This document shows, piece by piece, positions 51,993-60,823 of a stretch of 64,000 bases of DNA. Below the pieces are notes generated by a model, which was not told the origin of the DNA, did no database searches, and saw nothing but the letters and a program-made list of their open reading frames with translations. Numbering within the stretch: position 1 is the first letter of the stretch; the number at the start of each line of letters is the position of its first letter. The DNA lies in contig CAXTMV010000001.1 of assembly GCA_964245425.1 (NCBI GenBank), positions 57,423 to 121,422 of the forward strand, written 5' to 3'. A program made the translations under genes and the position numbers. This DNA comes from JACMLD01 sp964245425 (lineage in GTDB: Bacteria > Bacteroidota > Bacteroidia > Chitinophagales > Chitinophagaceae).

Positions 51993-52802
51993 TCAGGGGT
52001 TCGGATGAAGAAAAAGGCGAATGGCCCGTAGTGCCTTGTCTTTATTGGCTTCGTTAATAATAAAATTTTTCTCGTTCATTCGCCAGACGAGTTCAGATTT
52101 TCCACGACCTTCCAGTAAAGCCACCTGTATGATTTCGGTATCATTAAACCGGGCGATAAAATCGGGCAGGTAACTGTCGATAAACTTTAACGGTTCGTGG
52201 CAACGATACACTTCTTTGTTGTTGAGCAGGAAAAAGAAATTATTTTTCTGACTGCTGCCACTAATCGGGTTATAACTGGTAATGGTTACTACCGTTTCCC
52301 ATTTAATAATTTTCCGGAAGAAACCCTGTTCTTCACTTTTCGCTTTGACCAATTGCACATTGAAAACCGCCGCCTCATTGCTCGCCGTTGCGGCCGTTTC
52401 CATTTTAATTTTTAGCAGCTGCAACTTCCGCTTTAGCTGGTTATCTGTAAATGGTTTTTCCATTTTATCAAGAAAATCGCTGGCACCCATATTGCCGGCC
52501 CGCCGAAAATTTTCAACATTGCTGTAATTGGTCAAAAAAACAATGGGCAGCCGGGGAAAATGCGCAGCAATATAATTTCCGATATCCAGGCCGTCTTTAC
52601 TGCCATTTATTTCAATGTCAAGAATCGCCAGGTTTACCCGTTGTGTGGCAACAATTTCAACGGCCGTTTCATAATTGTCGATGATGCCGCCATCCGGCAA
52701 ACTGATAACATGGTATCCTTCCGATTGCAGCAACCGCTCTACATGCCTGTATACTAGGCTATCGTTTTCTACAAGCAATATATTTTGTTTTGTATTGTTC
52801 AT
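51993..52802 (-). CDS. Response regulator with a LytTR-like output domain
   Basis: 269 residues. The receiver domain (about 8-125) has the acidic start LLVENDS, the phosphoacceptor strand LAILDIEING, LTNYSN and the lysine in DKMEKP. The C-terminal part (about 160-269, FRKIIKWETVVTITSYNP, FFFLLNNKEVYRCHEPLKFI) resembles a divergent LytTR DNA-binding domain. It is encoded 25 bases downstream of the histidine kinase gene on the same strand, and the pair should form a two-component system. Target genes are not evident. Confidence 0.82.
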   Translation of the reverse strand: MNNTKQNILLVENDSLVYRHVERLLQSEGYHVISLPDGGIIDNYETAVEIVATQRVNLAILDIEINGSKDGLDIGNYIAAHFPRLPIVFLTNYSNVENFRRAGNMGASDFLDKMEKPFTDNQLKRKLQLLKIKMETAATASNEAAVFNVQLVKAKSEEQGFFRKIIKWETVVTITSYNPISGSSQKNNFFFLLNNKEVYRCHEPLKFIDSYLPDFIARFNDTEIIQVALLEGRGKSELVWRMNEKNFIINEANKDKALRAIRLFLHPNP

Positions 52803-52827
52803 GGCTGCGGGTTACCGGGATAATGTA

Positions 52828-55002
52828 TCATAGAAAGATAATTTCAAATCCTGCGCCGTTGTCACTGCTGGTCAGCAACCGACCGTTAATAACGGTTGCA
52901 AGCTCCTGTATAATGGACAGGCCCTGCCCTTTGTTGATCACAATGGGCAAACCCCTGCCATTGTCTTTTACAGTAAGGTGATAGGCATTGCCTGTCTCCT
53001 GTTGCAGCTGCACCATTATTAAACCGGCTTTGTCTTTATCGAAAGCATATTTAAAGGCATTGAATACAAGTTCGTTTACAATGAGCCCGATCTTACCGGC
53101 GGTAGCGTTTTTGATGCTGCAGGGTGCCTGCACGGTCAGTTGCACTTTATCGCCGGCGGCAAAGGCAAAATGAATATTATCACAGATCTCCTGCAGGTAT
53201 ACCTGCATGTCTACCCATTCGGAAAGCTGGTTGTCTTTAAAAATATGGTATAGGGCATTCAGGGGCTCCAGCCGGCTGTTGAGTCTTTCAAAAGAGCCCG
53301 GGTCTGTGCTGTCTTTTCCGGTGTGACTTACCAGTACGTTTACCTGCTGCAGCATATTGTCTACCCGGTGAATAACATCTTTTTGCAACTTTTTAATGGT
53401 TGCTTCATTTTCTTCTGCGCGCAGGCGGCTTGTTTCTTCTTCTTTCCGGAAATGATCGGCTCTTTTACGGTTTTTGTATTGCTGCCAGGCCAGCAATGTC
53501 AGCAATAAGGCGCTCAGTGCCACTACGCCAATGACTAAATTCTTTTGTTGAATCTGCTGTTGGGTGATCTGGTATTGCTGGTGGGCTGCCTGCAGGCTGT
53601 CTGCCTGCCGGTGCAGGCTATCGTCTTTTAAACGAAGCTTGTATTTTGCTTCCATTTCCAGCAAATGGGTATTGTACTGGAAAGCAATGGTGCTGTCGGC
53701 CGACGCAGGTGCAACCGTAAAAGGATTAAGGGGAAGCGCTTTTTCTTCCAGTGAAAAATGAGTTGCTTCTCCGGCAAACGCCAGCCGGGCCTGTTGTTTT
53801 TCGGCAGCAGACAGTTTATTTTGCCGGGTCATTTTTTCCGCAACGGTATCAACCAGCTCGGCAGGAAATACAGCTTTGGCCTGTTGATAGGTAACTGCAA
53901 TGATTGAATCATTTTTTTCGCCGTGCAATAGCTTATTTTCCATGTCGTAGCCATTGTCTGCCAGTTCTATCAGGGGTTGTTTAAGTTGCTGTGCTATCTT
54001 TTTTGATTCCCCATAAAAAAAGCTGGCGCTGTCTTTCATACCGCGCCAGGTATAGTATTGTCCAAAATGGTTGGCGGCCAATGAAATGCCCAGGCGGTTA
54101 TTGGTCTGCCGGTAAAGACTGTCTGCTTTTTGTATGTACAGTTTCGCTTCGTCGAACTGGCGTTTGGCCAGTAACAACCTGGTAATGGCCAGGTATTCGT
54201 CGGCTATTTTAATGGGTTCTTTTCCCTGCTCAAACACCTGCAGGGCCTGTTGGTAGTATTCGGTTGCCTTTGCCATATCACCCCGGGCCTGAAAAGAGAG
54301 GGCCAGCAGGTCGTACGATTCGCCCCAGTCTACATAATCTTTTATGCTGGCATAATATTCTATGGCATCAAAGATATAATTGCTCGCACTGTCTGATCTG
54401 CCCATATAAATATGAGCAGATGCAATGCCCAGTTTTGCACCTGTAATGTACCAGCGATCGCCGCAGTCTTTGCCATCCGTTAAGGATCGCTGGTACCAGG
54501 CGAGTGCTTCTTTTGGTTTGAGTTGTTTGAGCAACCAGGCACCCCTGATCATATATACCTGTGTTTGAAAGCAGGTTAGCCGCAGAGAATCTGCCAGGCG
54601 GATAGCCTCATTGATACAGCCATCCGCTTTTTGCAGCTGGCCATCATTCAGCAGGTCGGTTGCATACAATTGCAGGCTGTTAAAAGCCATATAAGGGCTT
54701 TTGTATTTATAGGCGTACAACAGCGAAAGAGAATCATGCCGGTAAAGCTCGGGCACGCGAAAACTTCTCACTGCTGCGGCAAGCTGCCGGTAAGCAAGGG
54801 ACACGATGCTGTCGTTGTTCCATTTTTTACCGATGGCCAATGCCTGTTGCGCACAGGCATAACTGCGCTTGTAATCCGTTTTAACCAATGAATCGGTGAG
54901 GGCCAGCAATTTTTTACAGGTAAGCAGATCTGCTTTTTCCTGTTGCCCATAGTTGCAAAACGAAAGAAGGAGTAGTAGAAAAGTAAGGAGGGGCGGCTTC
55001 AA
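52828..55002 (-). CDS. Membrane sensor histidine kinase with TPR sensor region (HisKA_2 type)
   Basis: 724 residues. A signal sequence (LLTFLLLLLSFCNYGQQ) leads to an exported region made of TPR-like repeats (about 90-360, for example LAWYQRSLTDGKDCGDRWYI in part, KATEYYQQALQVFEQ). A coiled coil and TM helix (VIGVVALSALLLTLLAW) follow. The kinase part has IHRVDNMLQQVNVLV, an H-box of the HisKA_2 family, and the ATPase boxes NELVFNAFKYAF and DNGRGLP. Such TPR kinases are frequent in Bacteroidota. It is partnered by the response regulator downstream. Confidence 0.9.
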   Translation of the reverse strand: MKPPLLTFLLLLLSFCNYGQQEKADLLTCKKLLALTDSLVKTDYKRSYACAQQALAIGKKWNNDSIVSLAYRQLAAAVRSFRVPELYRHDSLSLLYAYKYKSPYMAFNSLQLYATDLLNDGQLQKADGCINEAIRLADSLRLTCFQTQVYMIRGAWLLKQLKPKEALAWYQRSLTDGKDCGDRWYITGAKLGIASAHIYMGRSDSASNYIFDAIEYYASIKDYVDWGESYDLLALSFQARGDMAKATEYYQQALQVFEQGKEPIKIADEYLAITRLLLAKRQFDEAKLYIQKADSLYRQTNNRLGISLAANHFGQYYTWRGMKDSASFFYGESKKIAQQLKQPLIELADNGYDMENKLLHGEKNDSIIAVTYQQAKAVFPAELVDTVAEKMTRQNKLSAAEKQQARLAFAGEATHFSLEEKALPLNPFTVAPASADSTIAFQYNTHLLEMEAKYKLRLKDDSLHRQADSLQAAHQQYQITQQQIQQKNLVIGVVALSALLLTLLAWQQYKNRKRADHFRKEEETSRLRAEENEATIKKLQKDVIHRVDNMLQQVNVLVSHTGKDSTDPGSFERLNSRLEPLNALYHIFKDNQLSEWVDMQVYLQEICDNIHFAFAAGDKVQLTVQAPCSIKNATAGKIGLIVNELVFNAFKYAFDKDKAGLIMVQLQQETGNAYHLTVKDNGRGLPIVINKGQGLSIIQELATVINGRLLTSSDNGAGFEIIFL

Positions 55003-55064
55003 TTTTTTTTCTTAAAAATAAGAAGTTTTGCGGGATGCAGTTCCGTACATACCAACACAGGTTT

Positions 55065-56309
55065 TTATTGTTTCTTAAGTTTGACCAGCGGGTACTGTTT
55101 TCCAAAGTTTAGCGAAAAGCTGCCAACCAATAACACCGTGCTGGCATCAACGTTTATCATATCACTTACCCCGCCTGGTTTGTAGCCCAGGTGAAAAGAA
55201 GTATCGGCCACGCCACCGGCACTTACATAGCTGAGGTATGTATTGGTCTCCTGAAACTGGAAGCTTGCGTAACGGCCTACCAACAGGTTATTATTCGGTA
55301 GTACGAGTATGGAATGCACATCTTCAAAACCTACCTGCGGACTTAAAAAAGTCTTATCAAGCGATCCGTCGAGGTTCAACCGGGCTATTCCGTTGCACAG
55401 CACACCGCCTATTCCTGCAAAGCCGCCACCTATCAATACTTTGTTATCGCTTTGCAGCGCCAGTGTGGTGATAAAGCCATTTATATAACTGCCGGACAGG
55501 TGACCGCTCAAAACATAGGTTTTATCGTATACGCCGTCGGCGCTCATTTTAACCACATTGTAATTGATGCCGTCTTTAAGTGTAATCGCACCATAGCCCG
55601 TGGCCAGCAAGCTGCCATCCGGAAATGGCAGCAGGCAATCTATCCCATAAGTATCGCCCGCACCAACAGGCGACACAAAAGTGGGATCTACGCTCTGGTC
55701 GGCATTTAGGCGGGCAATGGCACTGGCATACCCGCTCGGGTTACCGGCAGTGGAAGATTTATATTCAAAAGCGCCGGCCATGATAAGTTTGCCGTTCGGC
55801 AGCAGTTGCACGCATTTAACATCAATCGATTGATTCTGGTAATAGATACTGAGTGGCGGGATGTTGAAACTGTTATCCAGCGTTCCATCTGCATTAAGTC
55901 TTACAATGCCTTTTCTGCCGCTCGACAATACAAATGAACCCACCACTACTATTTTTCCATCGTCCTGTATGGCAAAGCTGTTTATTTTTCCGCTGTTAAC
56001 CAGTTCAGGAAGCGGCGTAAAAGTTTTGTCGATGGTGCCATCTTTTGCCAGCCGTAAAAACCATTGGTAGCCGCGGATGAGCAATTTTCCGTCTGCCTGA
56101 AATTTCGCCTGCTCACCCTCCGTACCTCCCGACAATACATTGCCCGAAGAATCTACGGCATAAGCTTGCTTGATTACAATGGGCGGCATGCTGCCTCCAT
56201 TACCCGAGCCACCAGATTTTGAACAGGCTATCAGCAGAACAATTGAAAAAAACAGCAATAGAACGCCCGGCAGGCTATTCCGTTTGTAATAAATAAATCT
56301 TGTACGCAT
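55065..56309 (-). CDS. Delta-60 repeat lipoprotein
   Basis: 414 residues. The lipoprotein signal is VLLLIACSKSG with a Gly/Ser-rich spacer. Repeats of the delta-60 type, with the pattern DGKIVVVGSF...RLNADGTLDNSF, recur through the protein and probably form a beta-propeller-like structure (about five to seven blades). It is presumably at the outer membrane or secreted. Function is unknown. It lies 44 bases upstream of the CsgG-like gene's end, on the same strand, with the start ATG at the end of a short hydrophobic run (YYKRNSLPGVLLLFF). Confidence 0.85.
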   Translation of the reverse strand: MRTRFIYYKRNSLPGVLLLFFSIVLLIACSKSGGSGNGGSMPPIVIKQAYAVDSSGNVLSGGTEGEQAKFQADGKLLIRGYQWFLRLAKDGTIDKTFTPLPELVNSGKINSFAIQDDGKIVVVGSFVLSSGRKGIVRLNADGTLDNSFNIPPLSIYYQNQSIDVKCVQLLPNGKLIMAGAFEYKSSTAGNPSGYASAIARLNADQSVDPTFVSPVGAGDTYGIDCLLPFPDGSLLATGYGAITLKDGINYNVVKMSADGVYDKTYVLSGHLSGSYINGFITTLALQSDNKVLIGGGFAGIGGVLCNGIARLNLDGSLDKTFLSPQVGFEDVHSILVLPNNNLLVGRYASFQFQETNTYLSYVSAGGVADTSFHLGYKPGGVSDMINVDASTVLLVGSFSLNFGKQYPLVKLKKQ

Positions 56310-56353
56310 TAATAAAATTATTTGAGGGTAAATACGAAGTACTGAACAGATCG

Positions 56354-57436
56354 CTAACTTTTTACTTTTGTTTTGGAAGCTGGTTTGGTTGTTTTAGCAG
56401 GTTTGTCTGCATCTTTATTTTGTTGCGCAGCGGCCTGCCCCGATTTTTCCCTTGCCAATGCCATCGCTTCCATTTTGCGGGAAACTTCTTCTTCCTTATC
56501 GATTAACTGGATTAGCTGGGTAGCAACCGGGAGGTTGGCGGAGTTCAGTGAGGCCGACATCTGCAATGCTTTTTTTGCCTCCTCGTTTTTCCCGGCATAT
56601 ACCAATCCGAGGCCATAGTTGTACCAGGCATTGTCTTTTACCTTGTCCTTTACCTCTTTGCTTTCTGTATAATTTTTTAAAATGGCCAGGCCCGCGTCGG
56701 TATTATTGATTTGCAGGTAGCTGACAGCTTCTTTCAATTGTTCAAACGGGCTTTCGAACAAACCTGGCTCGCCCAATTGCAATACGGTACTTACTCCGTA
56801 GGGCACCACCAGTTTGGCAATCGCTTCGCTTAAATCTTTTATGGAAGCCCGGGTAATTTCGCCGATATCCAATTTATTGGGTACCTGGCATTCTTCTTTG
56901 GTGCGTTTATCTACCGGCGTTATAACGGCATCGCTGTAAATCATTTTGCCTGTTTTTACATCCAGTATTTTTAACTGTATGGTTACGTCGCCCTTCACCT
57001 GGTAATAGTAAGTGCGGTTGCAACCGTTTACCACAATGCCCTGGTCGGCATAGATCAGCTTCTGCTCCAGTTTCTGGCTCTGTATGCGCCCGGATATCAG
57101 CAATGCATTGCTGAGCTTTTTATTGAGCAATTGTTTGGTCTGCTCGTCTATTACCTGCAAATCCCTGGTATGCTGGCTGCCCAGTATATTGTCCAGCGCA
57201 TTCCTGTCCAGTATTTCCATGGTATTTGCTTTAAAAAGCTTTGCGGTGAGGGCATCGGTCAGGTCGAGGCTTTGCTCGGTTTTAGAACCCAGGGGACCAA
57301 CGATATCGCCTACCGCAATTTGCTTGTAGTTGCTGAGGTCAAGCTCTGGCGGTCTTTGCTTAACCAGCGTAAGAGAGGGTTGCGCACTGGCGGAAAGGCC
57401 AATAAAGGCGAGGCTGAGAACAAAAAAGAGTTTCAT
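56354..57436 (-). CDS. CsgG-like secretion/lipoprotein family protein with C-terminal TPR
   Basis: 360 residues. A cleavable signal peptide (FFVLSLAFIGLSASAQ) precedes a CsgG/HfaB-like domain: YKQIAVGDIVGPLG, TDALTAKLF, MEILDRNALDNIL, and a strand with VTIQLKILDVKTGKMIYSDA. No lipobox is visible. Two TPR-like helices (AGLAILKNYTESKE, AWYNYGLGLVYAGKNEEAKKAL) follow, then a Lys-rich tail. CsgG forms the outer-membrane pore for curli; here no curli genes are near, so a general stress- or surface-related role is more likely (inference). Confidence 0.75.
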   Translation of the reverse strand: MKLFFVLSLAFIGLSASAQPSLTLVKQRPPELDLSNYKQIAVGDIVGPLGSKTEQSLDLTDALTAKLFKANTMEILDRNALDNILGSQHTRDLQVIDEQTKQLLNKKLSNALLISGRIQSQKLEQKLIYADQGIVVNGCNRTYYYQVKGDVTIQLKILDVKTGKMIYSDAVITPVDKRTKEECQVPNKLDIGEITRASIKDLSEAIAKLVVPYGVSTVLQLGEPGLFESPFEQLKEAVSYLQINNTDAGLAILKNYTESKEVKDKVKDNAWYNYGLGLVYAGKNEEAKKALQMSASLNSANLPVATQLIQLIDKEEEVSRKMEAMALAREKSGQAAAQQNKDADKPAKTTKPASKTKVKS

Positions 57437-57662
57437 AATGGAGCGTTTAGATCAAAATTGAAGGTTTAGGGTGAAAGGCATAACGGTAAGGGATAAGGTT
57501 TAATGGCTGTTATATAACAGGTATGAAACAAAAAAATTGATGGCTGTATGGGTTGGAATTGGAATCCGATTGTTCAGGAGGATGCTGGAAGCCGCATTGT
57601 AAAAATGAGGCTTCGGTAAATAGAATCTTGTCCCCTGTTAAAGGACAACTGAAAATAATTAT
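57437..57662. other. Intergenic region with a 14-bp perfect palindrome
   Basis: CTGTTATATAACAG at 57507-57520 is a perfect palindrome about 70 bases upstream of the CsgG-like gene, a plausible operator. Nothing else is recognised in the region. Confidence 0.4.
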
Positions 57663-58478
57663 CTATAAAAGGCCTTCTTTTTTCAGAAAGGCGGCGGCTT
57701 CGGCCGCAGATGAGAAATTGTGATGAAAGAATTCGCGCGATTTCTGCAGAAATCTTTTGCAATAGGTATCAATGGTGCTCACTGCTACGCCAAATTGCTG
57801 TGCCAGTTGTGCCTGTGTACTGCTGGGTTCATAGGCGAGCTGGCGGGCTGTTTGCAGTTCCTTGGGTGAGAACACTTTCATACCCAGAAATTGCTCTACC
57901 ACCTGCCGCATGATCTCCCCGCCTCTTTCCAGCTCCTGTTCGCCACGGTTATTAAAGAAAACAGGGTTCAGGGCTTCGCCGTTATAGTCGCCGATAAGGG
58001 TAAACTCATCGATATAAGAGGTAAGCCTGTTTTTTTTATCGTATTGAAAAACGGAGGATGTTTTCTTGGCCAGCAGGTAATGACCTTTATAATGCTTAAG
58101 GGCTACCAGGCTGGAATAGCGCTGCACCATAAATTCAAGTAAAAACTTACCTGTGCACAATGTCTGGTAGAGTTGTATGGCAACAGCGATGAGTGATTTC
58201 TGGCGGCCCGGATGTACAATGCCCCAGTATTTTTTCAGGTTGAATTCTTTTTCGTTATAGCCCAGCCAGCGCTGTATACCGTAAGCCCCGGTCATTTCAA
58301 AATTAACGAGGTCTACAACAAAAAAGAATCGCTCGCTGCCGAGGGTACGTTTTAAAGACTCTATCTCCACTTGCTGTTGCTGAATGGTTACCTGTAGTTT
58401 GTCCAGGTGCGGTGGAAATAAGGCAGTAACGGTGTTCTTCAGGGCGTCGAAATCACTAGGGTTGATTCGGCTTATCAA
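57663..58478 (-). CDS. Transcriptional regulator with LuxR-type C-terminal HTH
   Basis: 271 residues. The C-terminal helix-turn-helix reads AQLAQQFGVAVSTIDTYCKRF, typical of LuxR/GerE-type DNA binding, preceded by FSPKELQTARQLAYE. The N-terminal 190 residues are a probable sensory domain (FFVVDLVNFEMTGAYGIQRWLGYNEKEF resembles a PAS-like fold, shown here in part). No receiver domain is present. It stands alone between the CsgG-like and trehalase genes. Targets are not evident. Confidence 0.75.
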   Translation of the reverse strand: MISRINPSDFDALKNTVTALFPPHLDKLQVTIQQQQVEIESLKRTLGSERFFFVVDLVNFEMTGAYGIQRWLGYNEKEFNLKKYWGIVHPGRQKSLIAVAIQLYQTLCTGKFLLEFMVQRYSSLVALKHYKGHYLLAKKTSSVFQYDKKNRLTSYIDEFTLIGDYNGEALNPVFFNNRGEQELERGGEIMRQVVEQFLGMKVFSPKELQTARQLAYEPSSTQAQLAQQFGVAVSTIDTYCKRFLQKSREFFHHNFSSAAEAAAFLKKEGLL

Positions 58479-58546
58479 TCGAATTTTTTTTCAATATAAC
58501 TATTTATCCAATAGGATATTATGAGGACTTATTCACATTGCATTCA

Positions 58547-60136
58547 TTACTCTTTGGGCAGGCCGTACAGGCTAACCAGTTTAAGGAATACGCCGTTGGT
58601 CCAGCCAAACCCATCCTGCGAGGGGTATTCGCCGCCGCCTGCGGCTACTTTGAGATCAGTAACGTTGTATTTCTCCATCAGTTTACCGGTCTGGTTAAAT
58701 ACGTCGAGGTTCAGCTTAAGCCAGCGCCCGGCAATATCCCTGGCCAGTTCTTTCTGTCCGCAACGGTCAAGGCCCCAAACCATCATCCATTGCAGGGGTG
58801 CCCATCCGTTGGGTGCATCCCATTGCTGACCGGTATTGTTTTCGGTTGTTACGATGCCCCCGTCTTTCAGCAGTTTTGTTTTTATTACTTCTCCTACGCG
58901 CCGGGCCAGCAAGCTCATGTAGTCGGGTTTCTGGTCAAAAAAACAGAAAGGATAAATACCTGCGGGGGTAATAGCGGTTGATTGTTGCTGGTTTACAAAA
59001 TCATAATCGCTGTAATAGCTGATGGTTTTGTTCCAGCAATATTTATCAATGGCAGCCAGGCGGCTGGCTGCTTTTTCGCGGAAAGTGGCCGCAGCGCTGT
59101 CGTTGCGTTGTAATACCGATGCTTTCGCTATCACCAGTTCCAATTTATACAGCAGGCAGTTGAGATCTACTGCAACCAGGTTGGTGGTTTGTATGCTGGA
59201 AATATTTTTTTTATCCGCAAACCAGCGGCTGCTGAAATCCCATCCGCTGGCAGCAGCGGCACGAAGATCGCGGTTCAGCTTTTTTGCTTTGTTGTCAGGC
59301 AATTTTGATGCTAGGGTCTGATCTTCATAATACGCTTCCTGGCGGGGTATATCCAGTTCATCCCAATAACGATTCAATACAGCGCCGTCTTTACATTTTA
59401 CGGCACTTTTAAAAGCCTGCAAGGGTTTAAGCTTATCGCTGCCTTCCATCCAGTAATTATATTCTTTCTGCAATTGCGGCAAATAAGTAAGATAGGTGGC
59501 ATCTCCTTTTACAGAGGCCAGTAATTCAACCATCAGGCTGAAAAAAGGAGGCTGTGAACGGCTGAGGTAATAACTTCGGTTGCCATTGGGTACATGACCA
59601 AAACTGTCTATCAGGAAAGCAAAATTTTTTACCATATTTTCCATCAGGTCCGTTTCACCGTTTTCCTTTAAGCCCAGCATGGTAAAATAGCTGTCCCAGT
59701 AATAAATTTCCCGGAACCTGCCGCCCGGTACCAGATAGGGAAAAGGCAGTGGCAATAAAGAACTGCCTTCGATTGGTTTGTCGGATTCTCTTTTCAATAC
59801 GCTCCATAGATTCCTGATATGCGCCAGGATATCTTTTTCCTTGGTTACATAGTTTAACTGGGGCGCTGCGGGGGGCTCAAAATTTTCTTCTGTAAATAAT
59901 TTAATGGAGAACCGAATGGCCGGGTTGCTGGTAATTTTCTGGTAAGCAGCCACAATTTCTGCCGGTGATTTTTTGGGGATGCAGTCAACAAATGTTTTAC
60001 TATCGGGGAACACCCTTGCCATCTGCACATCATGAAAAAAACGGCCATATAGTTTGTCGGGCGTGGCCGGCGCCTGCGCAAAAGACCGGGCCGACAGCCA
60101 GCACACGATCAGGAATAGGATTTTTTTCTTCATCAT
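58547..60136 (-). CDS. treA: Periplasmic trehalase (GH37)
   Basis: 529 residues. The signal peptide (ILFLIVCWLSARSFAQAP) indicates export. Both trehalase signatures are present: PGGRFREIYYWDSYF (signature 1, about 128-142) and QQWDAPNGWAPLQWM (signature 2). The enzyme hydrolyses alpha,alpha-trehalose to two glucose molecules. Its length is near that of E. coli TreA. It is monocistronic on this evidence, with a divergent direction to nothing nearby and an Lrp gene downstream-side on the same strand. Confidence 0.95.
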   Translation of the reverse strand: MMKKKILFLIVCWLSARSFAQAPATPDKLYGRFFHDVQMARVFPDSKTFVDCIPKKSPAEIVAAYQKITSNPAIRFSIKLFTEENFEPPAAPQLNYVTKEKDILAHIRNLWSVLKRESDKPIEGSSLLPLPFPYLVPGGRFREIYYWDSYFTMLGLKENGETDLMENMVKNFAFLIDSFGHVPNGNRSYYLSRSQPPFFSLMVELLASVKGDATYLTYLPQLQKEYNYWMEGSDKLKPLQAFKSAVKCKDGAVLNRYWDELDIPRQEAYYEDQTLASKLPDNKAKKLNRDLRAAAASGWDFSSRWFADKKNISSIQTTNLVAVDLNCLLYKLELVIAKASVLQRNDSAAATFREKAASRLAAIDKYCWNKTISYYSDYDFVNQQQSTAITPAGIYPFCFFDQKPDYMSLLARRVGEVIKTKLLKDGGIVTTENNTGQQWDAPNGWAPLQWMMVWGLDRCGQKELARDIAGRWLKLNLDVFNQTGKLMEKYNVTDLKVAAGGGEYPSQDGFGWTNGVFLKLVSLYGLPKE

Positions 60137-60237
60137 GTTAATATGCAGTACTAAGATAGGTAAAAGGGAATTGCTGATGGACGGATTGTTGGGATTTTGC
60201 GATTCCGACAGGTTGGGATCTTGACTTTTCCCTTTGT

Positions 60238-60708
60238 CTACTTTAACAAATTCAGATCCGGCTGCGCATATTTGTATACCTTAAAATACACGGTGGTTTT
60301 GGTCTGGTGTACGCCTTCCAGCTTCGACAATTCATTGATAAATTCCACCAGGTGTTCATTGTTCCGGCACATTACATCCACTTCCAGATCGTAATCGCCG
60401 GAAGTACCCGCCAGGAAGCTCACTTCCGGCATCTTTGAAATCTTCTGCGCTATTTTTTCTTTAAGCGTGGCAGGGCGTATGTACACGGCAATATGCGCGT
60501 AAGAATTAAAACCTACTTTATCCGGGTTAACCCGGCCCACAATATTGATGGTACCCTCTTCTATCAGCTTATTGAACCGGGTGCGGATGGTGCCGATGGA
60601 TACCTTAAGTTTTTTTGCAATGACCGTAAAAGACATACGGCCATCTTTTTGCAGGTAGGATAAAATAGCAAAATCAAGGTCGTCAAGCAGGATGCTGTCT
60701 TTGCCCAT
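60238..60708 (-). CDS. Lrp/AsnC family transcriptional regulator
   Basis: 156 residues. N-terminal winged HTH: ILSYLQKDGRMSFTVIAKKL and SIGTIRTRFNKLIEEG. The C-terminal RAM/ligand domain includes EVSFLAGTSGDYDLEVDVMC, where small molecules such as amino acids bind in relatives. It is divergent from mmsA across a 115-base AT-rich region, so it probably controls mmsA and the following aminotransferase gene, and its own expression. The effector is unknown; beta-alanine or a related amino acid is a guess from the neighbours. Confidence 0.9.
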   Translation of the reverse strand: MGKDSILLDDLDFAILSYLQKDGRMSFTVIAKKLKVSIGTIRTRFNKLIEEGTINIVGRVNPDKVGFNSYAHIAVYIRPATLKEKIAQKISKMPEVSFLAGTSGDYDLEVDVMCRNNEHLVEFINELSKLEGVHQTKTTVYFKVYKYAQPDLNLLK

Positions 60709-60823
60709 AACGAAGGGTTGTTTCCAATTTATACCTAAAAATAGTGTTATTATTTTGCGAATTACTAAAAAAATTTTAATTTACTGGCTTATTTCTGCAA
60801 AATTTATAGTTTAACCAAATACC

